Shown here: piece after piece, positions 33,807-42,825 of the stretch
How positions within the stretch are numbered: position 1 is the first letter of the stretch
Layout of the letters: each line of letters opens with the position of its first letter
The notes under the pieces: model-generated
Told to the model about the DNA's origin: nothing
What the model saw: only the letters and a program-made list of their open reading frames with translations
Database searches by the model: none
Source: Bacilli bacterium
GTDB lineage: Bacteria > Bacillota_I > Bacilli_A > RF39 > UBA660
DNA: 53,900 nt
Direction: 5' to 3'
Assembly: GCA_017938725.1 (NCBI GenBank)
Contig: JAGBAW010000028.1
Span: 1 to 53,900 of the forward strand
Position numbers and translations under genes: made by a program

Positions 33807-35078
33807 ATGAATATTATTGATATAATTACAAAGAAAAAAAATAAAGGAGTATTAAGCTATAATGAAATAAAATATGCAGTTGATGGATTTTTAAGTTTAG
33901 AAGTTAAAGACTATCAGATGAGTTCACTATTAATGGCAATAGCAATAAATAGTATGAGTGATGAAGAAATATTTAATTTAACTAAAATAATGCTTGATAG
34001 TGGGGATAAGATTGATCTATCAAGTATAGATGGAATAAAGGTTGATAAGCACTCAACTGGTGGAGTTGGAGATAAAACAACGCTAGTAGTTGCTCCTTTA
34101 GTTGCATCATGCGGTGTACCTATTGCAAAAATGAGTGGTAGAGGTCTCGGTTTTACGGGTGGTACTATTGATAAACTAGAATCAATAAAAAATTTTAAAA
34201 CAAGTATAACTAATGAAGAGTTTATTAAGCAGGTTAATAATATAGGTATTGCAATTGTTTCACAATCTGGTAATTTAGTACCAGCAGATAAAAAAATATA
34301 TGCCCTAAGAGATGTAACAGGTACAACTGAATCTATTCCTTTAATCGCATCTAGTATAATGAGTAAAAAAATTGCATCAGGTGCAGATAAAATAGTTTTG
34401 GATGTGAAAGTAGGTAGGGGAGCTTTCATGAAAAATATAGAGGATGCTAGGAAGTTATCCGAAATAATGATTAAAATAGGTAAAAATTTTGGTAAAGAGG
34501 TTGTAGCATTAATAACAAATATGGATTATCCTCTTGGAAATACAATAGGAAATGCTTTAGAGGTAAAAGAAGCAATTGATACACTTAATGGTAAAGGTGA
34601 AGAAAGATTTACTAGATTTTGTTTAATAATTTCAGCCTATATGATTTCAATAGGTAAGCAAATACCTATAGAAGATGCCCTTGATATGGCAACTGAAAAA
34701 CTTAATAATAAAGAAGGATTAAATAAATTTAATGAACTTGTAAAGGCGCAAGGTGGAGATATTAATAATATAGAAATGTCTAATAATAAACTAGAATTAA
34801 AATCTAAAAAAAGTGGTTATATCACTGATATAAATCCTGTAAAACTTGCTAAGTTTGCAAACCTTTTAGGTGCGGGAAGAAGTAAAAAAGAAGATATTAT
34901 TAATCATAAGGTTGGAATTATATTAAATAAAAAAGTAAATGATGAAGTAAAAATAGATGATACACTTTTATATGTATTTTGTGATAATGATATAGATATA
35001 GATGAATTATATGATGCATTTACAATTAGTGAAAATAATATAGATGAAGTAAGAATAATATATGATATTATAAGGTAA
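33807..35078 (+). CDS. pdp: Pyrimidine-nucleoside phosphorylase
   Basis: A 423-residue enzyme that splits uridine, thymidine or deoxyuridine with phosphate. Marks: DKHSTGGVGDKTTLVVAPL, KMSGRGLGFTGGTIDKLE, the catalytic-region SIMSKKIASGADKIVLDVK, and the C-terminal barrel-sandwich domain from about 335 with GYITDI. The Bacillota enzyme is the broad-specificity Pdp type; thymidine phosphorylase DeoA is the closest alternative. AGGTGAA precedes ATG 33807. It could feed salvage of DNA and RNA breakdown products. Confidence 0.93.
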   Translation: MNIIDIITKKKNKGVLSYNEIKYAVDGFLSLEVKDYQMSSLLMAIAINSMSDEEIFNLTKIMLDSGDKIDLSSIDGIKVDKHSTGGVGDKTTLVVAPLVASCGVPIAKMSGRGLGFTGGTIDKLESIKNFKTSITNEEFIKQVNNIGIAIVSQSGNLVPADKKIYALRDVTGTTESIPLIASSIMSKKIASGADKIVLDVKVGRGAFMKNIEDARKLSEIMIKIGKNFGKEVVALITNMDYPLGNTIGNALEVKEAIDTLNGKGEERFTRFCLIISAYMISIGKQIPIEDALDMATEKLNNKEGLNKFNELVKAQGGDINNIEMSNNKLELKSKKSGYITDINPVKLAKFANLLGAGRSKKEDIINHKVGIILNKKVNDEVKIDDTLLYVFCDNDIDIDELYDAFTISENNIDEVRIIYDIIR

Positions 35079-35100
35079 AAAGGACTGTTTATAGTCCTTT
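35077..35100 (-). terminator. Terminator downstream of the VanY-type gene
   Basis: AAAGGACT and AGTCCTTT pair around six bases. On the minus strand TTTTT follows. It overlaps the end of pdp and lies some 30 bases past the convergent carboxypeptidase gene. Confidence 0.65.
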
Positions 35101-35109
35101 CAGACTGTT

Positions 35110-35146
35110 GACAAATAGGTATAAAATTTACTTATTTGTCTTTTTC
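35110..35146 (+). terminator. Terminator of pdp
   Basis: GACAAATA and TATTTGTC pair around a long loop, and CTTTTTC follows on the plus strand. It overlaps the end of the convergent gene. Confidence 0.65.
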
Positions 35147-36228
35147 TTGTTTGCAATGTATTTAATATAATATTCTTCGTATGGTATGTTCTTATTGCGT
35201 ACCTTTGTTGCGGTTTCAACACCTACATATCTTATGTGCCAACTTTCAGCTGCATATCCCGTAATATCTTCCCATTCTTCTTTATATCTTATTATATACC
35301 CATATTTATGAGCATTTTTAGAAAGCCATGCATACTCTTCACCTTTAGTGGTTATGGTCCAAATATTAGCAAGGTCAATTGCAAGACCTAGTTCATGTTC
35401 TGAAAAACCAGGTTTAGCAGCATATTTATCAGCTTTTTCCTGACCATTTTCATGTACATAATTTTTGTAAATAATATTTTGGTGATTATAACTCCTATAA
35501 GCAGATTCAGCATAAAACTTAACACCATCTTCTCTAGATGCGTTACACATTTCTACAAATTTTTCATATGCCTCTTTTCTAAGTCTTAACTGCCCATACA
35601 TATTATTTGCATAATCATCTGACATATCAACTAAATCTTTAGGTTCATAATCATCTGGTATTTCTAAATATTTATTAGTAAGTATAGTTATATCATTTGG
35701 ATTTTTTATTTCAATACTATCTTCATAATATGTTTTATCTAAATTAAGTTCAATTCTTGTAACTATATCGTCAATACTTAAATTTTTATTTTCTTTTTGA
35801 TAAGTTAGATATCTATCAAATTTACTATAATCAAATAAATCTAGTTTAATATATTCCTCATAATCTTTATTATATTTCTTTGATAAAAATTCAGTAAGTT
35901 CTCCATCACTCAAATTTCTTAATAAATAGTCTATTGTAGTTTTATTGTATCCCTTACTATTTAACTTTAAAATATAATCTTTAGTATCATCACTAATTTT
36001 TTTATTTTCTTTTAAATAATTTAATGTATTTTTTGCTTCACTATATTTATAATTAGCTTCGAATAGTGAATCAATTATGCCTGAATATTTAATATTCGAT
36101 ATATATAGAGGAAAGTTAAATATTTTTGTTTTATTAATTATTAATATGGGTATTAAAATAATAACAACTAACATTGCTTTAGCAATATCTCTTCTAAGTT
36201 TATAGTTTGGTTTTTTTCTTTTATTCAT
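35128..36228 (-). CDS. VanY/LdcB-type D,D-carboxypeptidase
   Basis: A protein of 366 residues. A short basic cytoplasmic start (NKRKKPNYKLRR) and a membrane anchor at about 15-34. An all-helical, Lys/Asp/Asn-rich spacer runs to about 195. The M15B peptidase domain follows: YAESAYRSYNHQ, GFSEHELGLAIDL (zinc His and Asp), and ESWHIRYVG (catalytic Glu/Asp region and zinc His). It trims the terminal D-Ala of peptidoglycan peptides outside the membrane. TAGGTGAG precedes ATG 36228. It is divergent from dacF-type gene 36313, another D,D-carboxypeptidase. Confidence 0.92.
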   Translation of the reverse strand: MNKRKKPNYKLRRDIAKAMLVVIILIPILIINKTKIFNFPLYISNIKYSGIIDSLFEANYKYSEAKNTLNYLKENKKISDDTKDYILKLNSKGYNKTTIDYLLRNLSDGELTEFLSKKYNKDYEEYIKLDLFDYSKFDRYLTYQKENKNLSIDDIVTRIELNLDKTYYEDSIEIKNPNDITILTNKYLEIPDDYEPKDLVDMSDDYANNMYGQLRLRKEAYEKFVEMCNASREDGVKFYAESAYRSYNHQNIIYKNYVHENGQEKADKYAAKPGFSEHELGLAIDLANIWTITTKGEEYAWLSKNAHKYGYIIRYKEEWEDITGYAAESWHIRYVGVETATKVRNKNIPYEEYYIKYIANKKKTNK

Positions 36229-36312
36229 TCTACCTCACCTACTTTAAACTAATTATATCATAAAAATTTCATAATTTCATATTTTACTCATAATTTTTAT
36301 TAGAGGTGTTAT

Positions 36313-37464
36313 ATGAAAAAATTGTTATTAATTTTTATTGTATTTTTTATATTTGTTTCTAGAGTTAATGCGGCTGATTTAAAATTAGCGGAATCCGCTA
36401 AAAGCTCGATATTAATTGAAGCATCAACTGGTGAGGTAATACATGATAGTAATTCACATGAAAGATTAGCCCCTGCATCTATGACAAAGATAATGAGTTT
36501 AATTTTGATTATGGAAGAAATAGAAAAGGGTAACTTAAAATTAGATGAAGTAATAACAGTATCTGAAAATGCATCTAAGATGGGTGGATCACAAATATAC
36601 TTAGAGGCAGGAGAAAAAATGACTGTTGATGATTTACTTAAGGCCATATGTGTAGGTTCTGCGAATGATGCAGTGGTAGCTCTTGCAGAGAGAATATCAG
36701 GAAGTGAAGAAGCTTTTGTGTTTAAGATGAATGAAAAGGTAAGAAAATTAGGATTAAATAATACTAATTTTAAAAATGCTACAGGGCTTGATACTGCTAA
36801 TCACTATTCATCAGCATATGATATGTCTCAAATGGCAAGAGAACTTGTAAGACATAAAAAAATATTAGAATATTCTGGAATTTATGAAACATATTTAAGA
36901 CAAAATACTAATAATAAATTTTGGCTTGTAAATACAAATAAACTTATAAAAACATATGATGGTATGGATGGACTTAAAACAGGTTATACAAAGGAAGCGG
37001 GGTACTGTTTAACTGCAACAGCAAAAAGAAATAATATGAGACTAATAGGTGTAATAATGGGAGAAGAAAAAAGTGCTAAAAGAAATGAAGAAATGACAAA
37101 GATGCTTGATTATGGATTTAATATGTATACAGTAAAAGAATACTTAACTACTAACTCTAAATTAGGAGAATTAAATATAGATAAAGCAAATAAATCAAAG
37201 ATAATTATAGTTCCCACACATGATATAAATATTTTAAATAAAAAAGGAAACGAAGAAAGAAAAATAACACATAAACTAAATATTACAAATGAAACATTAC
37301 CAATAAAAAAAGGTAATATAGTAGGTAATATAAGTATATATGAAAATAATAAAGAATTATATAAGATTGATGTTACTGTAAAAGAAGATATTAAAAAGGC
37401 TAATATATTAGAGTTACTAGTTAAGAATATAGGGGAAGTATTTACAGGTGAAAATATATTTTAA
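36313..37464 (+). CDS. dacF: D-alanyl-D-alanine carboxypeptidase (PBP5 family)
   Basis: A 383-residue serine peptidase. Signal peptide 1-20 (FIVFFIFVSRVNA, cut after A-N-A/A). Active-site motifs S-x-x-K in APASMTKIM, S-x-N in VGSANDA and K-T-G in DGLKTGYT. The C-terminal PBP5 domain is present from about 270, and the last 20 residues form an amphipathic helix for membrane contact. It removes the terminal D-Ala. DacF and DacA types cannot be separated by eye; the sporulating host makes DacF plausible. AGAGGTG precedes the ATG. Confidence 0.88.
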   Translation: MKKLLLIFIVFFIFVSRVNAADLKLAESAKSSILIEASTGEVIHDSNSHERLAPASMTKIMSLILIMEEIEKGNLKLDEVITVSENASKMGGSQIYLEAGEKMTVDDLLKAICVGSANDAVVALAERISGSEEAFVFKMNEKVRKLGLNNTNFKNATGLDTANHYSSAYDMSQMARELVRHKKILEYSGIYETYLRQNTNNKFWLVNTNKLIKTYDGMDGLKTGYTKEAGYCLTATAKRNNMRLIGVIMGEEKSAKRNEEMTKMLDYGFNMYTVKEYLTTNSKLGELNIDKANKSKIIIVPTHDINILNKKGNEERKITHKLNITNETLPIKKGNIVGNISIYENNKELYKIDVTVKEDIKKANILELLVKNIGEVFTGENIF

Positions 37465-37485
37465 AACAGAATTATCTGTTTTTTT
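37463..37485 (+). terminator. Terminator of the PBP5-type gene
   Basis: AAAACAGA and TCTGTTTT pair around ATTA, then T. Confidence 0.9.
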
Positions 37486-37538
37486 CTTTATTTAAAGATG
37501 AAAATAATATATAATATATTGTGAAAAGAGGAAGTATT

Positions 37539-38102
37539 ATGAAATTATTATTACATATATGCTGCGCACCATGTTCAGTTATGTGTATAGAAAAACTAAG
37601 AGAAGAGAATATAGATATAACAGGATTTTGGTATAATCCTAATATTCATCCATATATGGAATATAAAAATAGAAGAGATTGCCTAAAAGAATATAGTTCC
37701 ATGATTAATTTAGATGTTGTATACAAGGAAGAGTATGGACTTAGAGAATTTACTAAAAATGTAATTAATAATTTAGATAATAGATGTACATATTGTTATA
37801 CTGTTAGACTAAATGAAACTGCAAGGTATGCTAAAGAAAATGGCTATGATGCATTTTGCACAACATTATTAATTAGTCCATATCAAAATCATGAAAAGAT
37901 TATTGAAATAGGCAATAAATTAGCAGAAAAATATGGTATTAAGTTTTATTATTACGACTTTAGACCATATTTTAGAGAAGGTCAAGAAAAAGCAAGAGAA
38001 ATAAGTTTATATATGCAAAAGTATTGTGGATGTGTGTTTTCTGAAGAAGAAAGATATGAAAAGAAAATACAAAAGGATTTGGAAAGGGCAAATAAATTAT
38101 AA
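37539..38102 (+). CDS. queH: Epoxyqueuosine reductase QueH
   Basis: A 187-residue QueH (DUF208), the last step of queuosine synthesis in tRNA when QueG is missing. Cysteine groups for the Fe-S cluster and metal: HICCAPCS at 7-14, C-T-Y-C-Y near the middle, and YCGCVFSEEERY at the end. FWYNPNIHPYMEY and TTLLISPYQNH are typical. AGAGGAAG precedes ATG 37539; an in-frame GTG lies 18 bases upstream. No other queuosine gene is in the window, so the base may be salvaged. Confidence 0.94.
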   Translation: MKLLLHICCAPCSVMCIEKLREENIDITGFWYNPNIHPYMEYKNRRDCLKEYSSMINLDVVYKEEYGLREFTKNVINNLDNRCTYCYTVRLNETARYAKENGYDAFCTTLLISPYQNHEKIIEIGNKLAEKYGIKFYYYDFRPYFREGQEKAREISLYMQKYCGCVFSEEERYEKKIQKDLERANKL

Positions 38103-38153
38103 TAACAAATTTATAATTAAGAAAATAAGAATGAAAGGAAGTGAATATGATAT

Positions 38154-39221
38154 ATGGCTAAAAAGAAAAATGAAATTACAATTCGTTCAAGTGCAGCAGA
38201 ATATTTAACTTATGTAGCAGCCATAGGAGATAATCTTGAATCAATAGAAGTTAGATATGAAGATGAAAATATTTGGCTTACTCAAAAAATGCTATCAACT
38301 TTATATGGAGTATCAATTTCAGCAATAAATCAACATATTAAGAAAATATATGATGATAATGAATTAGATGAGAATTCAACTATTAAGAATTTCTTAATAG
38401 TTCAAAAAGAGGGGAATAGAGATATTTCAAGAAATGTTGTACATTATAATCTTCAAATGATAATCGCAATTGGATTTAAAGTAGATAATGAAAGAGCTAT
38501 TCATTTTAGAAAATGGGCAAACCAGGTAGTCAAAGATTACACAATAAAGGGATGGGTAATGGATGATGAACGTTTAAAAAGTGGAGGTTCAATTCTAACT
38601 GAAAAATACTTTGAAGAACAATTAGAACGTATAAGAGAAATAAGAATGTCTGAAAGAAAATTTTATCAAAAAATTACTGATATTTATGCTACATCAATAG
38701 ATTATGATAAAACTGCAAAATCAACAATTAGCTTTTTTACTTCTATTCAAAATAAACTACATTATGCAGCATCTGGAAATACTGCAGCAGAAATAATATA
38801 TAATAGAGCAGATCATAAAAAGGAAAATATGGGATTAACTTCGTGGGAAGGATCACCCAATAGTAAAATACATAAATATGATGTCGGTATTGCAAAAAAT
38901 TATTTATCAGAAACTGAAATTGGACAATTAGAAAGAATGGTATCAGCATATTTAGATTTAGCCGAAATGCAAGCAATGAGACATATTCCAATGACAATGG
39001 CAGATTGGGAAGAAAGATTAAATGGATTTTTAAAATTATGGGATCATGAAGTTTTAAAGGATAATGGAAAAATAACAGCGGAAATGGCAAAAATTCATGC
39101 AGAAACTGAATTTGAAAAATATAGAATTATACAAGATCAAATTTATATATCAGATTTTGATGAACTTTTATTAAATGCAAAAAAGATAGGAAAAGAAAAT
39201 ACAAAAGGATATGAAGAATAG
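38154..39221 (+). CDS. RhuM family protein
   Basis: A 355-residue protein of the RhuM family, known from pathogenicity islands and many commensals, function unsettled. The N-terminal part has beta strands with SIEVRYEDENIWLTQKML and a winged-helix-like YGVSISAINQHIKKIY, followed by VVHYNLQMIIAIGFKV. A long helical C-terminal half has HYAASGNTAAEII, LSETEIGQLERMVSAYLDLAE and MTMADWEERL. AGGAAGTGA supports the start at 38154. It is often found near mobile or defence genes, but here the neighbours are housekeeping genes (queH, guaD). Confidence 0.88.
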   Translation: MAKKKNEITIRSSAAEYLTYVAAIGDNLESIEVRYEDENIWLTQKMLSTLYGVSISAINQHIKKIYDDNELDENSTIKNFLIVQKEGNRDISRNVVHYNLQMIIAIGFKVDNERAIHFRKWANQVVKDYTIKGWVMDDERLKSGGSILTEKYFEEQLERIREIRMSERKFYQKITDIYATSIDYDKTAKSTISFFTSIQNKLHYAASGNTAAEIIYNRADHKKENMGLTSWEGSPNSKIHKYDVGIAKNYLSETEIGQLERMVSAYLDLAEMQAMRHIPMTMADWEERLNGFLKLWDHEVLKDNGKITAEMAKIHAETEFEKYRIIQDQIYISDFDELLLNAKKIGKENTKGYEE

Positions 39222-39239
39222 TATTTAAAAGGAGAAAGT

Positions 39240-39725
39240 ATGAAAGAATTATTAAGTAATGAGAATATGATGAAAATTGCAGTAGAAGAATCAAAAGTAA
39301 ATTCAGAAAATAATTATAAGGATGGTGGACCTTTTGGTGCGGTTATAGTAAAGAACGGAAAAATAATTAGTAAAGGACATAATACCGTAATTAAAAGCAA
39401 AGATTCCACTGCACACGCGGAAATAAATGTTATAAGAGAGGCATCACAAATATTAGGCACACATGATTTGTCTGGATGCATCCTATATACAAGCGCAGAA
39501 CCATGTCCTATGTGTTTATCTGCAATAATATGGGCAAATATAAAAGAAGTATATTATGCTAATACTAAGGAAGATGCTGGGAATATTGGTTTTAGAGATG
39601 ATATTATTTATGAATATCTAAAGAAAAATGATAAAACATTAATCAATCTTCATAATATTGGAAGAGAAGAAGCAATTAAAGTTTTTAAGGAATTTGAAAG
39701 TAATAATGAAAAGGAAATGTACTAG
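39240..39725 (+). CDS. guaD: Guanine deaminase
   Basis: A 161-residue deaminase of the cytidine-deaminase fold that turns guanine into xanthine. Zinc motifs: TAHAE with the catalytic Glu, and SAEPCPMCLSAIIWA. GGPFGAVIVKNGKII and the C-terminal region with N-I-G-F-R-D-D fit the Bacillus GuaD more than tRNA adenosine deaminase TadA. AGGAG precedes ATG 39240, 18 bases after rhuM, so the two may be co-transcribed. Confidence 0.9.
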   Translation: MKELLSNENMMKIAVEESKVNSENNYKDGGPFGAVIVKNGKIISKGHNTVIKSKDSTAHAEINVIREASQILGTHDLSGCILYTSAEPCPMCLSAIIWANIKEVYYANTKEDAGNIGFRDDIIYEYLKKNDKTLINLHNIGREEAIKVFKEFESNNEKEMY

Positions 39726-39826
39726 AAATAAGTAGATTTTCTTTTTTTATAAATATTTAATCAAAAATTTTAATTTAAAGGGGGATTTTCATTTTTGTAG
39801 CGAATAATTATTATGAGGTGAAAAAA

Positions 39827-41569
39827 ATGAAAGGAAAATTAAAAGTAATAGTACTAGGAATATTAATGGGGTTACTAGTTGGTATAAGAGGTGTGCATGC
39901 ACTTGCAAATGATTCAAAATTAACAACACAATATATTGATAATGTTTATGCGTATCATTATAAAAACGGTGTATTGATGTCCTATGGGAAATTACCATTT
40001 AGATATCAAAATGGAAAGTTAGTATATTGTATAGAGCCGTGGCGAATTATCAACACTAATACTTATAATTCTAGTGATGATTGGAATATTTCTGGATATT
40101 CAGAAGAAGAAAAAAATCAAATGGAGTTAATCGCACACTATGGTTATGGATATGATGGACATGACTCAATAAAATATTATATGGCAACACAAGAATTAAT
40201 ATGGCTTTTTAAAGATGATTATATTAAATGGACTACTGAGTATACAAATAATGGATTAGGAGAGCAAATTAATATAGATAATGAAAAAAACGAAATACTT
40301 AGACTAGTAAATTTACATAATGTATTACCATCATTTTCTGGTAGTTGTCATACCACTTATTTAAAAGATAAGTTAGTATTAACAGATACCAATAATGTCT
40401 TAGATAATTTTGATATATCATCTGATTTAGAATACGTAAAAAGTGGGCAAACTTTAACATTTAATATTAATAAACTTGGATCATTTAATATAAAGTTAAC
40501 TCCTAAGAACTTAAATAATGATTTAACAAAGATTTATTACATAGATAGTCATAATAGTCAAAAAATGGCCTCATTTGGTTTAAGTAATAAGAAGAATGCA
40601 GAAATAAGTATAGTATCAAACAAAGTACATGTAAGGGTAAATAAAAGAGATAGTAAAACAAAGAATTTAATAAATGATGAAGGAACAATATTTAAAATTA
40701 AAGATGTAACTACCAATTCTTATATCATTGAAAACCTAAAGGTTAGTAAAGATGGATATGCATATATAGACTTAGAAAAAGGTAAATATGAAATAGAGGA
40801 AGTAAGTGCATCAAGTGGCTATGTAGTTAATAAAAATAAAAAAATAATAGAAATAAATGAAGATATAAATATTAATGATACATATTATGATGTAGATATA
40901 TTTAATGATGTACCAACGGGCAAAATAAATATATATAAAGTAGATGAGGATGGTACTAGCCTTGATGGTGTTGAAATAGGCTTATTTGATAAAAATCATA
41001 AGAAAATAAAAACGATTATTACAAATAGTGAAACAGGTAATTTTTTTGATAATCTAAGTTTGGGAACTTATTATATCAAAGAGTTAAACACTTTAAATGG
41101 ATATTTACTAGATGATAAGTATTATAAAGTGGAATTAAAATATAAAAATGATAAGACTTATATAGTCGAAAAAAACCTAAAACTTATAAATAATAAAATA
41201 AAATGTGATATAGTTTATATAACATCTTCAAATGAGGGAGGAAAACTTAAAAATGTAGAAATAAATGTATATGATTCAGATAATAAAATTGTATATAGTG
41301 GAAAAACTGATGAAAATGGTGAGGTTATAATTAAGGATTTACCATATGGGAAATATTATATTAAACAGGTTAAAGTGCCAAGTGGATATATATTAAATGA
41401 GGAAGAATATACATTCTATGTTAATGATAGCACATGCAATGGTGCAATAAATGTTACAAATGATAAGACTATTATGCCTGTGACTAGTATGGGCTTTAGT
41501 ATATATTCGGTTCTATATGTTTTATTTATGAGTCTAGGAATTTATAATTTTGTTAAGAAAAGTAATTAG
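39827..41569 (+). CDS. Thioester-domain surface adhesin with SpaA-type repeats
   Basis: A protein of 580 residues. Signal peptide to about 27 (cut near V-H-A-L-A). The N-terminal thioester domain has Cys68 in V-Y-C-I-E-P and Gln122 in MATQELIW, the pair that forms an internal Cys-Gln thioester able to bind host amines. A beta domain follows (about 175-268), then three prealbumin-like SpaA/Cna-B domains (about 270-360, 365-455, 456-545). The first two keep a Lys and a Glu (Y-x-I-E/K-E) for an isopeptide bond; the third has Y-I-K-Q and lacks them. The sorting signal is MPVTS at 550-554, then a membrane segment and K-K-S-N. GAGGTGA precedes ATG 39827. Confidence 0.88.
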   Translation: MKGKLKVIVLGILMGLLVGIRGVHALANDSKLTTQYIDNVYAYHYKNGVLMSYGKLPFRYQNGKLVYCIEPWRIINTNTYNSSDDWNISGYSEEEKNQMELIAHYGYGYDGHDSIKYYMATQELIWLFKDDYIKWTTEYTNNGLGEQINIDNEKNEILRLVNLHNVLPSFSGSCHTTYLKDKLVLTDTNNVLDNFDISSDLEYVKSGQTLTFNINKLGSFNIKLTPKNLNNDLTKIYYIDSHNSQKMASFGLSNKKNAEISIVSNKVHVRVNKRDSKTKNLINDEGTIFKIKDVTTNSYIIENLKVSKDGYAYIDLEKGKYEIEEVSASSGYVVNKNKKIIEINEDININDTYYDVDIFNDVPTGKINIYKVDEDGTSLDGVEIGLFDKNHKKIKTIITNSETGNFFDNLSLGTYYIKELNTLNGYLLDDKYYKVELKYKNDKTYIVEKNLKLINNKIKCDIVYITSSNEGGKLKNVEINVYDSDNKIVYSGKTDENGEVIIKDLPYGKYYIKQVKVPSGYILNEEEYTFYVNDSTCNGAINVTNDKTIMPVTSMGFSIYSVLYVLFMSLGIYNFVKKSN

Positions 41570-42083
41570 TATTTTATTAATGGTATCATCTATATGTATA
41601 TTATTTTGTGATATAACTAAAAGTAATGATTTTGAAAAAAATATTGATAATATTATTAATACAAAAAATATAGATAAGAAATATGATGGTTACATAAGTA
41701 TTCCAAGTTTAAGTTACAAAGGTCTAATAAAAACAGGAAATTATAAAGATGTGTTAGATGCTAATTTGGTTTTAATGATTAGTGATAAAAAAATAATATA
41801 TAATGAATATGGAAATATTATATTAGCGGGTCATAATAATAAATATGTTTTTTCAAAACTTTATAAATTAAAAGTTAAAGATGAAATAATTATTAGTGAT
41901 TTTGATAAAGAATACTCTTATACTATTCAAAAATTAGATTATATAAATATAAAAAATAAAACCATATTAGATAACGTATATGATGAAAAAATATTAACTC
42001 TAATAACATGTACATCTAATAATCAAATAAGGTATGTAGTAAGAGCCAAATTTAATCACATAATTTCGCACAATAATTTATAA
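41550..42083 (+). CDS. srt: Dedicated sortase
   Basis: A 177-residue cysteine transpeptidase that anchors surface proteins to the wall. Membrane segment at about 4-22. Catalytic His95 in LAGHNN, Cys154 in TLITCTSN, Arg161 in I-R-Y-V-V-R. YDGYISIPSL fits the start of the sortase barrel. TTG 41550 is preferred: it gives the full membrane segment and has TAGGA upstream, and it overlaps the adhesin gene by 20 bases. The class (A- or D-like) is uncertain. Its substrate is almost surely the adhesin just upstream. Confidence 0.9.
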   Translation: MLRKVISILLMVSSICILFCDITKSNDFEKNIDNIINTKNIDKKYDGYISIPSLSYKGLIKTGNYKDVLDANLVLMISDKKIIYNEYGNIILAGHNNKYVFSKLYKLKVKDEIIISDFDKEYSYTIQKLDYINIKNKTILDNVYDEKILTLITCTSNNQIRYVVRAKFNHIISHNNL

Positions 42084-42084
42084 T

Positions 42085-42110
42085 AAAAAAAGATAATTAA
42101 TTCTTTTTTT
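42085..42110 (+). terminator. Terminator of the adhesin-sortase operon
   Basis: AAAAAAAGAA-like A-run and TTCTTTTTTT form the stem with TAATTA in the centre. It is A/T-only, so weaker than most here. Confidence 0.55.
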
Positions 42111-42142
42111 GTGTTATAATCTTTATATAGGGAGTGATATAT

Positions 42143-42823
42143 ATGTATTGTTCAAGATGTGGTGCACAAAATGAATTAAATAGTAAGTTTTGCGCTAAAT
42201 GTGGAAATAATTTAAATGAAATGGCAGAAGAGGTAGATGATAAAAAATTAAAAAGTATAAATAGATTTTCAATTGCCTCTTTCATACTTAGTTTTCTATT
42301 GCCTCCAATAGGTTTAATTTTATCAATAATTGGACTTGTAAGATGTAACAAATATAAGAAAGAGACAAATGAAAAGGTAGGATATTTAGCTTTTAATATA
42401 GTGGGTATTATAATATCTATAGTTATAACTTTTATAATTTTATTAGTTGCAATTATAGTTTTTGGTGTTTTTACAATTTTCAAAGGTAGTGATGAAATAC
42501 TAAAATCTACTTGGGAATGTAAGATGAGTCCTTTTTCAAGTACAAAAGTAGTAACCGTAAAGTTTGATGGCAAGGATTTTATGTGGGGAAAATATGGTGA
42601 TGAAGAAAATAATAACTTTAGTGGTAAATATTATATATTAGATAGGGAATATACCAATGGTAAAAACGAATATAGTATTGATTTTAGACCAAATTACTAT
42701 ATAGTTTCAGGTAAGAAGAGCTATAATTATCCAACATCACAAAAAATGGAAATTGAGTTTGATGAAAAAAGGGCAACTATTACATCTTCAAATTCTGCTA
42801 GATATTATTGTGAGAGAAAATAA
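42143..42823 (+). CDS. Zinc-ribbon membrane protein
   Basis: A protein of 226 residues. A zinc ribbon at 1-20 (MYCSRCGAQ, FCAKCGNNL; C-x2-C...C-x2-C). Two membrane segments follow: about 44-65 (FSIASFILSFLLPPIGLILSI in part) and about 84-113, in the manner of DUF4190-type proteins. The C-terminal 110 residues are outside and beta-rich, with aromatic strands and two cysteines. GGGAGTGAT precedes ATG 42143. dus follows after two bases, so the pair is probably one transcript. The function is unknown. Confidence 0.75.
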   Translation: MYCSRCGAQNELNSKFCAKCGNNLNEMAEEVDDKKLKSINRFSIASFILSFLLPPIGLILSIIGLVRCNKYKKETNEKVGYLAFNIVGIIISIVITFIILLVAIIVFGVFTIFKGSDEILKSTWECKMSPFSSTKVVTVKFDGKDFMWGKYGDEENNNFSGKYYILDREYTNGKNEYSIDFRPNYYIVSGKKSYNYPTSQKMEIEFDEKRATITSSNSARYYCERK

Positions 42824-42825
42824 TT

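Noticed and set aside
33914-34429. Long minus-strand frame inside the nucleoside phosphorylase gene
   Set aside because: Shadow of a well-conserved gene; no start signal and low-complexity translation.
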